Shown in pieces: positions 37,701 through 51,200 of a stretch of DNA of 64,000 nt. Numbering within the stretch: position 1 is the stretch's first letter; every line of letters starts with the position of its first letter. The stretch lies in NCBI GenBank assembly GCA_023653785.1, contig JAMKCH010005351.1, positions 1 to 64,000 on the forward strand, read 5' to 3'. The translations under genes and the position numbers were made by a program. Below the pieces are notes generated by a model that was given only the letters and a program-made list of their open reading frames with translations, was not told the origin of the DNA and made no database searches. Source of the stretch: Ophioderma brevispina. Its lineage: Eukaryota > Echinodermata > Ophiuroidea > Amphilepidida > Ophiodermatidae.

Positions 37701-40700
37701 CGACAAAATATATCATTTGAATAAAATGGCTATGTGTAACTATTATAAGTAAATATCTTCAACTCACCATTGTTCAAATATAAAGGAGTCAGTTTATCGA
37801 ATCACCCCATATCAATGTCTGCAGTTCATGAAATAAGAAATTGCTACCGACAGATTTTGTGTTTTACATCTACTAGGTAATTATTTTGCACAAATACATA
37901 TACTCGCGTCCATCAATTGTAAGAAGAACTAAGCTGAAGTTTTCTGTATATAAAATCGGAATTCAAACTTAAATTCAATACCGACACTGCTGTTTTTTTT
38001 TTCAACGTAATACAAAACTGTCTATGGTTTCACTTTTGCTCCCAAGTTTGCGTTGTAGTTTCAAACCATGAAATCATTGCTGAACCAAAGTAAACTGGTC
38101 TTACACCAGCTTATCTGAATTTCTTATTTGGGAAATTGAAATTTTTTTACTTAGCATTTTCTTTTTGTATCCTGGTAATACTTTTATAATCCTTCAATTT
38201 TTCTCCCACCTTCTATTGTTAGCAATATTGGTGTTAAATGTTTGTACTCAAATCATGTTACTCTATAGTTAAGCGATGCATCTTTGTTTGGCTCAAAATC
38301 GCCACACAGGATTTTTAAGGTCTCTCAGCAAAATAGGCATAACTTCTTCCTCCAAAGTTCAAATGAACACAATAAACGTTTTTCTGAAAGCCTGTTTATC
38401 CTTCTTTATAACGATAGCAACAATTGAGCAAAAAACAATTGTTAACCATTTGTTAATTATTTTTTATTCTGAATGTAGGTTTTTTTTTTGACTCACACTG
38501 TATTTTGCAACTCATACCACAGACCCGGTCCCACAATATCACATTGAAAAAGTAGTACTTGGGAAATGAACCCCAGTTTAAATTGAGCATTTCCATATTA
38601 AACCAATTGGATTAAATAGGTTGATCTAGTTTCGACTGGGTTTTAACTTGGATATGAAAGATCCAATTCTGTCCTTTCAGAAGTGCATTTTTAAAACCCA
38701 AGTCCCAACATAGTTCATACCAATGTGAAACCAGGCTTAAACAGGTGAAACGAATTTAAATCTAGGTGAATATGTCTTGATTTTTGTATTAAAACAGATA
38801 AACCTGGCTGAATTCATTTTGCTGGATTCAATTGGAATTTAGGGTTGGGAAGAACCCAAGGAAATGCCTGTATTTATATACCAACGCACGATACAGTATG
38901 TGGCTGTGCTGCTTAAGTGTTATGTTAGTAGCAGGGGGAGGCCCGGGGGCAAGACATGCCAACCTAACAGCAACAGACGCATAAACTTCCGGCGTAACCC
39001 GAGTGCTAGTCTTATTTCAAAGACTTAACGGAAGAGGGCGCTCTTATGCATATCGAATGGTCACACACAGGCTTGAATAAATGTTAGGCCTGGTCACGAA
39101 TATTTAAATCTAAATCGTTATTTGTAATTTAACACTATTTTGCAGCGGGGTTAATCCACTAACACCGACGGATTTTGAAGTCAAAGTAAATTATCCATGA
39201 TATTACGAAGAAATTGAACGAAGGTTTTAAAAGGTGATTTTGCAATGTCACTGGGACCGGCTGCCATAGAAAAGCACGTAAGAATCCTTAAATTACCGTT
39301 GGAAATCCCCACCCAAATCTAGCAGATCGTGTCCGACCCCCCCTGGTATAGGAATATATTGCCCAACTATACACCTACCATTATGCAGAACTTTTCAGCA
39401 AATTTTTATAACCAATGATCTTAAAATATCATTTGATTGCTTTTTTATCACTCTAAAAATTTGAAGTCTTTGTTGCTGCATTAATATCATTTTTTTGTGG
39501 CTCCAGCTATAGCTGGCAGGACCACTTAGCATCCGTTGTGCGTGTGTATGTGTGGGTGTGTGTATGTGTGTGTCCACAAATGTTAAGTTTTTTTAAATTT
39601 GACCTCAATTGAAAGTTTAACTTCAATTGGAACCACACTTCTGTCCTAGGTGCACAATGGGATCCCGCATATTTTTGATAAGGTCAAAGGTCCTGTTTGA
39701 AGGTCAAAGGTCAGGTTGAAAAAAAAAAAGGTCAAAGGTCATGTTGAAAGGGTCAAACGTCGCATGTTGAAAGGTCAAAGGTCAGTTTGAAAGGTCAAAG
39801 GTTCCAATGTTGAAAGGTCACAGGTCATGTGAGTTCAAGTTGAAAATGGGCTTAAAATGTAAATATATCTAAATTGAAAAACTTGAAGTTCATTGGAACC
39901 AAACTTTTGTCATAGGTGCACGATGGGGTCCCTCATATGTCGATGATGATCAAAGTCACGTGCCAGGGTCAAAGGTCCTGGGGCGGCCACGCTTATATTC
40001 TTTGAATATAGAGAAGCGCGAAAGCCGAGAACCGCGAAATTCAGTTTTTCTCTGTCTTTTTCCCTACCAGCTTTCCTGAGCTTAACTTCTGAGAACATTC
40101 GATTGCCGGCTCATCTTTACGCCGACTTGCCTGATGGTTGTGGAATTCTTGCATAACTTTGCGAGAACCGCTCGGACTAGGTACGTTGGACTGAAACAAC
40201 GAAGTCACTCTTAATGTCATGCCCTCACAGCTTTGTTTTTACTTAGATTTGAAATAATACCTAATATTTTACAGATGGAAGATAATAATATAATATATTG
40301 GCTTTTATAAAGCGCCATTCCTACAAGATCACGGCGCCGTTGCCTATTATTATTACGCTGCCCCGTCAGAAATCATCACAATCATTTCGCTTCATCTAGG
40401 CCGGCCAAGCTGGCCAAGCGCACAATCCTATCAGCAGTTATATTGTGAATTTCCCCATAACAGCTACCTAATTATCGCGTGGGTCAACGAGGCAAGCGAG
40501 GTAAAGTGCCTTGGCCCAAGTGCAACACACATTGGCTGCAGCGGGGCCGAACCCACAACCTTTGGATCATGATTCCGGCAGTCATATCCACTGGACCACA
40601 TGTGCCCTCATAAATGCCCTCAGATGGAAGATTGAAAAATAAACAGTAAGGTTTCTAAAGGTGGGTTCATACTTCATCGGCAGACGTCTGCAGAAGCTAG

Positions 40701-43700
40701 CCTTTCGAACAGTCTTTTTAGGCAACACGTATATCATGCATCCGGCGCGCAAAGCATGTTCGAAAGACTAGCGTCAGCCGGCGTCTGCAGATGAAGTATG
40801 AACTCGCCATAGTGATATATACCGACGTGTTGGCTTAGTGGTTAGAGCGTTCGCCTCACAGTCGGGAGGTCGCGGGTTCGAACTCCGACCGGGTCATACC
40901 AAAGACTTTAAAAATGGTACCTACTGCCTTCTTGTCAGGCGCTCGGCATTTAAAGAATGGATTAGGGGAGTTAACATGCGGAGCTACCAGAAGACTACCC
41001 CCCTACTGTAGCTTTCACTGCATTGGCAGACGCATGGCCTCGGGTTATGGAAACGGAGATAGGCACCGCCCTATGCGCCATTCGGTGCAGGAAGGATTTA
41101 ACTTTTAACCATAATGATACCAAAATTATTGGTTTTTGATGTCCAGGGTAATTGATGAAAATGATGAAAAAAAAATAACTGAGATTTCACAAAAATATTT
41201 GGAAAAAAATATCAGGAATTTGGCAATCGGGATCTTGCTATAAACACAGCCTGTGACCTGATTATTGTATCTAAAATCTAGTAACATTGGCTTTGTTTTT
41301 GCTATTTGATCAGATGAGGATGACATTCCAACCATGACCGTCCTGCAGGCTGGTCTCTTCAATGATCAGGATCATATAGATGAAGTGATCACTCTGACTG
41401 TGCAATTACTCAGTATGGCCGTAGATGATCCAGGTCTACTAGGAGAACTTAACAATGTAAGTAATCATAATAAGATAACGGGCATTGTACATAATGCTCT
41501 GGTATTCAGATCCAGATCCTGTGGGATGCATCTAAACAGTGCTTATGTAGACGTTAACAGGGTCAGTGAACTAAATGAAAAATAGAAACAAACTATTAGC
41601 TCTTAAAAAGATCTCCGAATAACATAATCCAGGTTTTTTGTGAAATACATAAGTATGCAAAAAATGTGCAAAAATTGCTGATAGCTTTATGGCAAAGGTC
41701 ATAATTCTTTACTATGCGTTTTGTTTGTTTTCCACCAGACGTCTTATGGGGAAAAGCTAGACGATGTCATTGTGACAGAAAACAACATGTCTGAGATGCT
41801 TCGTCTCTTTATGGTTCGAACCAATGGCAAAGAAAATCAGGTATGTAGCAATTTTAAAAATTCCAAATTTGAGGCAAGTTCATATTTGTTTATGCATAAG
41901 ATCAGACTTTTTGTGGGCTGCCAGCTATAGCTGGAGGACCACTTAGCAATCCGTTGTGCGTGTGTATGTATGTGTGGATGTATGTGTGGATGTATGTACT
42001 AACTTATACCCAATTTTCGGGTCCAGTGTTTGAATACACACCAATAATTGTGGGACCCCTATATGAATTGTGGGACCGACAGCCGGTCCCATAACTTATT
42101 TTCTCTGAAATGAATTTTCACATGGATTTGTGTTGTTTTCTTCATGAATATGGCATGGGTCCCAATTTTGAGATGTGTTTTCATAAGTGTGTTTGAGGTA
42201 GGTAAAACACACAACACACACTATCCCACAATCTGTTGGTTGTTAATAGCGCCCTATGTGATGGATCCAATATCATGTTTGGGTCCAACATTCGAAACAC
42301 AAGCACTGAGGAGTCTTGCTCAATTTTGTCTAGATTAAAACACAACATTAAAACAAACAAACATACAAAAAATACATACAAAAATAATATGATTAACCAT
42401 GCTCGACCAAGTAGCTGTATGGCCTTTAATATAGTCAGTACCTAGTAGAGGTCTTGCATAGATCTTCAATATTATAAATACTATGTCTTATGGAAAAAAA
42501 TAGTCAGAATGATTCGCGGAATGTGGCACCAGATTTTGCTTCAGATAATGGGCCATTTTTGTTTCCTTATCTCAATTTTTTTTAAAAATTTTGGATGTCA
42601 TACCCTAGAAATATTGGTGGAAATGACAAAATTTTCACACACAAACCTAAATGGTGGGTTTTTTTTTTAGCAGCCAGAAGAGTCTGTGAAGGAGAAGAAA
42701 CTGGCTTTTAAAGACGCGGCAGGTAATAACCTGAAGACGGTGTGATGAGTATTTTTGGGACTATGATAGTTAGTATAGCCGACGTGTAGTTGTGTAGTGA
42801 TAACAATGTGAAATGTGCAAGCTGTTTGAAAACACCCCACCTTACTACAGGGACCGGACCCCAATAATAATTTGTTGTATACAAATGTGTTTCTTATGAA
42901 GTCAAATAGAAAGGAACTTTAGGAATCTTGAAGTAAAATTCAAAGAAGCCCTAAACAAAACAAAGAGGGTGCTTAATAGGCTCTTCTGGTCCCAAAAGCA
43001 CTGATTAGAATGTGGTCCAACAAATTGGTCCCACAATACTGATACAGAACGTATCTGTGGCCGGTCCCACAAAGTTGCTAAAGTTTGTGTGTGTGGGGGG
43101 ATGTGTGTGGTGTGTGGGGTCATCTAAAATGGTAAGTTTTTTTAAAAATTGACTCATTTGACACGGTGCCTTTCCCCAACTGGAACCAAACTTCTGTCAT
43201 AGGTGCCCACAGGGATACCTCATATGTTGTTGAGGTCAAAAGGTCATGTGCCGGGGGCAAAGGTCAGTGAGGTCAAGGTCATGTGAGGTCAAGTTGAAAA
43301 ATCGGCTAAAAATGTAAAATCGACCTCAATTGAAACGTTGAAGTCAATTGGAACCAAACTTCTGCCAAGGGCACCATGGGATCCCTCTAGTGATGAGTCA
43401 AAGGTCATGGCCAAGGTCAAAGGTCATGTGCCAGGTCCAAGGTCATGGAGCGGCCCCCACAGCTTATCATTCTTTGACTAGCGATGCGCGAAAGCCGAGA
43501 GGAGAACCGCGAATTCTAGTTCCATTTTATTTTGTCTCGTCAAGCATCGTTTTGTGAATTGGTTTGTGCGTGTTATGATAGTGTCAATGTCCTGTCACGC
43601 TCGCATCTGTGACCCATGTGTAGGCATTGTTTACTTCCAAAAGCAAGACTGCCAACGGAAACGTTCCTTCTGGGCTTCTTGCAATATGTTAGCGAAAATG

Positions 43701-45188
43701 GGAGAAGGGCCATTTTGCTCTTCTCAGTTTTGGTGCATTTATCCTTGAAATTTAACACTTTTGCAATATTGAATTTTAAAAATTGGTGTTGAGATATGAT
43801 TTGGATCATGTTGAAAATGTAACAAATTTTCAGGATTTTCATGGATCTTTAAAGGGGCTTGTTCCGATTTTTGTATATCGTGTTCTCTACTTGATATGAG
43901 AGCCTGGCACTTGTACACACTGACTATTAAGTACCGTGGGAAACAGACTTGCGGTTTTGTTGCTAGACACGATAATGCATAGTGCAACGTCCTATTCACT
44001 GCTGTGCTAATATTGATGATTAACCACTAAAACGTTAGTTTTTTATCTATATCTAGAAAAAGAAATGGATTTGAAAGCTGAAATTTCAGGACAACAATGA
44101 GAAAAATACGGCCTTTCATCTGATATCAAAATTTATACTACTTCCGGTTAAATCAGGGGGTCCCAATGATGATCGGGACAAGCACCTTTAAAAGAAAGAC
44201 ATTGTGATTCACGTAAAAAATACTCCTGTCCGTTTCTATCTCTTGTCCAGTTATCTGAAGCACTGATTCGTGTGCCGTACCGAGCGCTCTCTGCCGTCCA
44301 GAAGGCATCAGTCCTGGCTTTTCTTGTCAACCAGCTTGTATGCAGTCAGAGTGTCATGCAACAGATCGATACAGAGATGAATAAAGTCTCTGATCTAAGA
44401 CGTGACAAGTGGGTGGTGGAGGGAAAACTAAGAAAGTAAGTGTACAAAGAGTACAGTTGAAAAGAAATATCCAAGTGGATGCTCTTTCATTACGCATCTT
44501 ATTTGGATCTACCTGTAGATCAAAAGTCTGCTGTAGAATTCATGCTATAAACTTTCATATTTAGTCATAATTTAAAATCTTTGTTTAGTATTTAAAAAAA
44601 AGATAATCAATGTTTTGTAATTTTAACATTGAGTTATTGAAATTCAGTATAAAATGTAAATTTTAAAGAAATGTAGTTTAAGTATTAATACCAATAAATT
44701 CATGTAAGTTGAGTTTACAATTAAATGTATCAAATATTCGACAAGATTAGTTCCAACTAACAACTTCTACCTTCCTAATTTTCAGATTACGTGTCCTTCA
44801 AGCCAAGAAATTTGGCAGGAAATCCACACCAAAGAAGAACCACTCAGAACCAGGCACCAGTACTCCCAAATCGGACCAATCTAAACCGGATGTAGACAAA
44901 ACCCCTGGTGTAGAGGAGGATGAGGAGAAGGAGGAAGATGAGGACGAAGATGAGAAGGATGAGGAGGATGAAGAGGAAGAAGGAGGGGAAGATGGAGGAG
45001 GAGCAGCATCAGAAGGAGAGGAGGATACAGATGGTATCACTATGGAGGAGATACAGAAGAAGATGGAAAAACTACAAAAGGTAAGGCAAAAAAAAAAGAA
45101 GTTTGTCTCTGGACCTTTGACAAAAAAGTGGGGCATATAAGTGCCACGCTCTTTTTTTTTTTTTTGGAAAAAAGACAATATTCTTTGC

Positions 45189-45225
<37 letters not shown>

Positions 45226-48200
45226 CCTCTGTACCAAAATTTTGAATCACAATCCGGGTGTGCCAACCTGGTCTCCCATACTCATCCTGCACCTGGAGAG
45301 AACAGGTCTGCATTGAAGATAAAAGGGCTCGATTGCCTGGAAAAAATTATTGCATTTTGGAAAGAATTTAGTATTGTGCCACACCCTATGAATTCGGCAC
45401 CCTCAATGGAATAAAACTGCACGCTGAAGGATGTGGTGACAGAATACCGAATTCATCCCTCATTGCCACTGCTTCCATCAAGGAGACACATGGCCAAATT
45501 CTGTAGCAATGCCCTTTCGGAGCATTGGTGCAAGGCCCAATTCCTGGGCACTTCGCCGCCTTTCTTTGTGATTCGCACGCGTACAATCATGATATTTTTT
45601 AAGAAATTCAAAAACCAAGATAAAAAAAACAGTTTTCCTTTCCTTTTCGAAATCACATGCTGCAGACAGTCAAAATAAAGCCACGGGCTGTGTGGAGACA
45701 GCTCGTGTGTGCCGTAGTGCGCCGCAGTGCGCCGCAAATAGTCTACGATGTCATCAATCAGACCGGGCCCGGTGCGATTCAGAAGAAAAGGGGGGAAAAA
45801 TAATTGCAGCAGCGCATAGCGCTACGTGCAAATTTTGATTTTAAAAGCTATGCGCGCGGGGTCCAGAGACCAACTTCTTTTTTTTTTTTTGGCCTAAGGC
45901 TATAGGTAATTTGAAGTGGCTTATGGTGAATGGCTCGAGTGGCATATGCTGGAATTTAATGGATATATTTTGTTCAATGTGAATGACATACTATGATTTG
46001 AGAGAGGATTGATTAAAGAGCCATGGCCCGATTGCTACCCAGAACCACAGATTTTACCGGAAGTGATCAAAATTTTCGTATCTGATGAAAGCTACTATTT
46101 TTCTCATTTACCCTGTGAAATCTTAGGGATAAAGGTGGTTTGGTTTGTAAGTTATGAGCGAAATTGTGCTTCATTTTGGTTGACCAATATTAATTTTACA
46201 CAGTACTCTATGGGCTTACAAAATCAAATTTTTGGCTGAAGGCCATTTTATAAAGATGAAAACTTTATAAAAAAAATTATACTAAATTCAGGTCTTCTCC
46301 GTTTAAAGATGAATTTAAACAAGTTAAATTTTCAGAGGGAACTGATGTAAGTAAATAAGAGAAAGAAAAAATTTAGGACCTTGTGTCATTAGATCCACGG
46401 TTCTCTCAAGAATTAATTTTGAACTGGCAATCAGGTATTGACCAGCAGCCAGGCAGGGGGGAAGGTAGGATTTATTTGGCATCCACGTACAGCAAATCGA
46501 AATATTAGCACTCTATATAAATAGTCAGTAAACATGTATATAAATTCTATGGTGTTAAAGGCTCGTGATATGGTCATTTTTCTGTCATTACTGTGCAAAA
46601 ACGGTTTGCTGCAAAAAGTCACACCCTTAAAACCAATCCTATACGTTGATTTCACGAAAACATGCGATCAACTATGACAAATCAGGTCTTGGAAAGGAAA
46701 TTTGAGCAAATTGTGGTGCGATATGAGCCAGATACTGTCAATACGTCGGGTATACGTTGTGTTGCATGAGCGCGGTAATCCCGTATGCGTATGTATACGT
46801 TCGTGCACGGACCTCGTGGAGTTGATAGGCATGGTAGGACCCCAAATACATGAGAATGAGACTAAATTTGAATAAATAACGTTCTCAGCAGTCTAGGGAT
46901 TTTTGAAATGGCACGAAAATTGAATTTTCAAATGCAATTTTCTCCAAATTTCTTCTACGAACTAAAAGTTCGTAGAACTTAATTGCTTAAAATGATGTCT
47001 TCTTGCCGTATGGTAAAAATGGAAGGAATTCATCAAGTGGTTTTGCAGGAATCAATCCGGCATATTAATGCCGATTTAGGGATTTTAAGAGCTCCACAGG
47101 AGCTTGCAATCTCCAAAATCCCAACTCTAGTATCGAACATCGGACGTCCTTCCCCCCCCATGCAGCCAGGTGTCTGGGGATCAAATCCCACAATGTTGTT
47201 ATTTTCGTTTTCTCATTTGTATAATGTCAGTTTACCCAGAATGTTTAACTTGTTTATGTTTAATATTTAACTTGGGTTTCTTTACTTAAACTGTGATCTT
47301 TGCACATCATGTTATGTTTTGCCCAGTCTTAAACCCTGCTAGGGATCCTAGGATTAAGCATAATATGCCCCCAAATCATTTCTTTGAAATTGAATTTGTA
47401 TGAATTTAAAAACGGGGGTTAGAAAAAAAAATTCAGTGTGTAGAGCTACAAGTATAACAATCCTGTGTACAATATGAAGTAAGAGCAAGAAACATGCCAA
47501 GCGCCCTCATTGCGTACCAAAGATTGCTCATACCATTAAGTTCAAGAGTTGCGACGACAAGTAGGCATTGAATACATTCTAACCTTTCAACCCTCTTTTT
47601 TTCCCTCTTTGAAAACAGCAACACAGTCAATTCAGACACAAGATCTTTGATGCCTGCCATTCCATGAGGGCCACCACATTTGGCCAGGATCGCTTCAAGC
47701 GGCGCTACTGGGTCTTGCCTCATGCTGGAGGCATTTACGTCGAGGGGATGGAGAGTGCTGAACTTTCAGAGGATGCTGAAAAAGGATTTAAAAAGGAGGT
47801 GAAGATGGAGATCAAGAATGAGGACAAAGGAGATGTCAAGAAAGAGGCGTGTGATGAGTTTAAGGAGGAATGTGAGAAAAAGGACTCTGTGGTGAAAGAG
47901 CCAGAACCACAAGGTGTGGCTTTTGGCTTCAAAGAAAACAGCGACCAAACTGTATCCACATCTCAGGAAGTATCTACACGATCAGATGATCTTTATAGAA
48001 CTGGTGAATATGATAGAACTATTCAAAGCAGAGCTGAGATTGAAAGAAAGTTTGAAGCAGACCTCGAGGGATTGATCGACAGGAGTTTGTCGGCAGACAA
48101 GCCCGAAAGCGTGACCAAATTTGGGGAATCGGGAGAGGGGGTTGGGAGGAAAGAAGGGGTACATAGTGGGCTTGATAGAATGGACTTTGGAGATTCTGAG

Positions 48201-51200
48201 ATGAAAGCAACTCACAATGGACCCGTATTACAAAATGGGCCTACTGATCTGAGTAAACGCGCTGTAAGTATATCTCCCGCACCCACTAAATCCCGTGAAG
48301 AGCAGAGAGAGATGGGTAAAGACAAGTGGGGACAAAACAGGGACACACAGGGTTATAATCCAGACCAGCCTCTATCGCTAGAACCGAAGCGAGAGGTGTC
48401 TAGTCCTAGCAAAGCGTCTACTCCGACGCCAAGTAAAATGTCAACACCTAGTCACGTTTCAACACCAAGCAGCTCCACCCGCGATGTTTCATCGCCCTCT
48501 TTGTCCGATCCCAAATCGGGCTTTATGAACCTAGACAGTATTCTAAACAGGGGTACCCCTCAGCCCTACGTCTTGGCAAACCCGTATGCTGCTGCTACGT
48601 CAGCGGCAACTCCTGTTATTGGTGAACATCTACTTAAAGGCATTGATGCCAAACCTAATGGCAGTCTGGGTACCTGGTTTAGCATATTACCCAGACTGCC
48701 TTGCGACGATGATTCGTTGACGAGGACTCAAACCAGCAGCAGCAGTAGTAGCAGCGACCCGCAAGTACCCGCCGAGCTGAAGCACACTGCTGCTGCGATG
48801 CCCTTTAACGTATCTCCGTATGGCTTGTACCAGATGCCGTTCCCGCTGATGCACATGAATCAGATGAATCCACTCGTCGGGGCCTATGCATTCCCCGGAT
48901 TCGGTGCCGTCCCGTTGCAAGCGGTCCCGGCTATGAACGGACCGCTAGATCTCAGCAATCCCATGATTTCTGTGGTGCCACCGGTGCAGGAAGTGAAGAA
49001 GTTAGATCTCAAGGTGGAGGTGAAGAAGGAGCCAGAGGAGGAAGAGGAGGATAGAGAGAGCCAAGCAATAGCTAGCATGAAGGCAATGCTAGATGAAATG
49101 GAAAGGGCTGTGGAGAAACCCATACCAAAAGGTAGGAGAAATTCTCTTGATAACTCATTGTACTTGAAGACCCATATAAGCTGGTAGTGAGCAATAATAG
49201 GCTCTTCCAGATAAATTCCTTACCCCTCCATGAAAGACACAACTGGAATCAAGTGTATGCCTCCTATATGGGGTATTGAATTTACTTGGGACAACCCTGG
49301 TCAGATCATGATCTATGTATGGGTTTCACATGCACTGCTATGACACCTAATATGACCTAACCATGGCCATTCCAGATGATTCCAATACCCTATAGTGGAG
49401 ATATATACTCAATAGCCGGGAGCGGACATCCGGGAGTTCAACAAAATCTGCTTGGCAACGGCATGGCAACAATGTGCGTAATTTGATGCGCGCTGCACGC
49501 ATAGTGTCATACGATGTGCAGTGAACTTAAAGAAGCAATTTGCGCAGTTTGTTTTCACCGCGATTCGGGGATTCCCTGGGCTTCCCCTTTGTTTTCACCG
49601 CGATGTGACGTCAGCCCGCTCCAGGCTATTCCAGTTGTGGCCTGCACAGGGGATGTAAGGAATTTATTTGGAATAGCCAAATGTATCGGTTGAAACAATT
49701 CCCATGACAGAATCTAGTGAATTTTATGAGAAATTTACACATTGGTTGCTGACCTTCTTAGGAAAATTCCTGTTTCCCATATCATTTTGGGTCAGACTCA
49801 CGAAATTAGACAGCTGTTTAAATGCACAAATCTTAACTTGTGTGTTTCATTTTTTTTCGTGTTAGGAAAAAGAAAGGGTTTTTACAACTTGTAATTTTTG
49901 CCCAGAATTTTAGTGGACTGTATCACCTGATATACAAGTATTTTATCTTTTCTGAGCGTGCCAGGTGCACATAAACATTAAGGGGAGGGGGCAAAAAAAA
50001 GTTTGCACTTAACTAGATTTCTAGACAGGCACTTTAACCACTTGACTGTGGAAGGCATAATATTATGCCCTGTAGAACCCTTTAATTTTAATTGACCAAT
50101 GACCCTGCAGCATTAGTGGTCCCATTATGGCCATTATGACCCTAGGTGTGACCCAGCCTTAATAGGTCATAACCCCGGAAGTGACCTTTGGCCTTGTGAA
50201 CCGGAAGTGAAGTTAAGTAAATTGAATTCTAAATATCTTCCGTGCACCACTCTATACAAAAAATTGCTAGATGCAGTCAAGTGGTAAACCAGAGCTTGGT
50301 AATTATCGAAGCCTTATAATATTGAATCTACGAGGCTTGGGTTTGACTATTCATCACATTCCTATCAGATATTGGATTCCAGATTCATTTAATCTTGATA
50401 TTTTTTTACCATTTCTAGTGAAGTTTTAAAGTATCACAAGTAAGAGCTACCAAACTGTCAAATAATGAACAAGAAGTATTCAACCATCTCCGTTTCATTT
50501 TTTTCAGATCTTCAAGAAGGTTGGTGGCAGATTACCAACATGGACCAGCTAAGACATCTGATGAGATGCTTGCAACCAAGGGGCATTAGGGAGAGAATAC
50601 TGCAGAAAACTCTTCAGAAATATGCAGACTTCTGTGAGAAGGCTTGCAACAAAGGCATCAGTGATTGTGAGTGGGCAGATGGGGGTATTTCCTTACCTCT
50701 GTGCATTGACGTCAGCTCGAGATTTGACTTGTCACACAGTAAAAAAAAAACCCGAGCGCTGGTTTAATGCGGCAGCGTTTTTACACATGCGCACAAAGAC
50801 GGCATATCTTGACGAGTGCATAAGTGCTGCGTCGAGGTTATGACATCACTGCACAGAGGTAGATAAATGGACTATAGAAGTGTGGTGTAGGATTTTTGGG
50901 TGAAGAATTTTGTTTAATAGGAAGAGTTAGAACTAGGCTTAGGGTACAAGACTGTTAATCATAGCAGAGATGTAACTTTTCCGGAAATTTCCGGATTTCC
51001 ATAATAAAAAAAAAAATCCGAAAATGTAAAAAAAAACATTTTTTTTTTCAATTTCTGAGATCAAAGTGTTAATGATAAAGGTAAAACTGCATGAAAAACC
51101 AAAGTTTTTAAGTACCAATTTATTTTAGAGAAGGGTCTTTTACCCTAAAATCGCCTAAGAATATACGTTCCCCAGAGCTTCACCGGATGCTATGCTAAAA

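Larger units (their letters stand above)
41841..44250. other. intron between DDT and WHIM exons
   Basis: It holds two fragments of the CTATAGCTGG repeat, the candidate exon at 42671, repeated gtcccacaa motifs (42050-42110, 43030-43075) and a TTAA MITE. 42110-42650 and 43520-43850 show nothing recognisable. Confidence 0.5.

Noticed and set aside
39672..39845. CRISPR-like array
   Set aside because: Units are short, spacers are not unique and regular, and the DNA is clearly animal; it is a minisatellite inside a repeat.
44798..45313. Minus-strand frame of 171 codons, Ser-rich
   Set aside because: It is the reverse of the Glu/Asp-rich BAZ2 exon plus homopolymers.
47735..49123. Several minus-strand frames under the large exon
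   Set aside because: They are shadows of the 47619-49131 exon, which has a clear family match on the plus strand.
49131..49187. Extension of the large exon's frame to a stop at 49187
   Set aside because: The family match stops at the PKPIPK segment and a good donor (aaaag|gtagga) lies there in the phase needed for the GWW exon.
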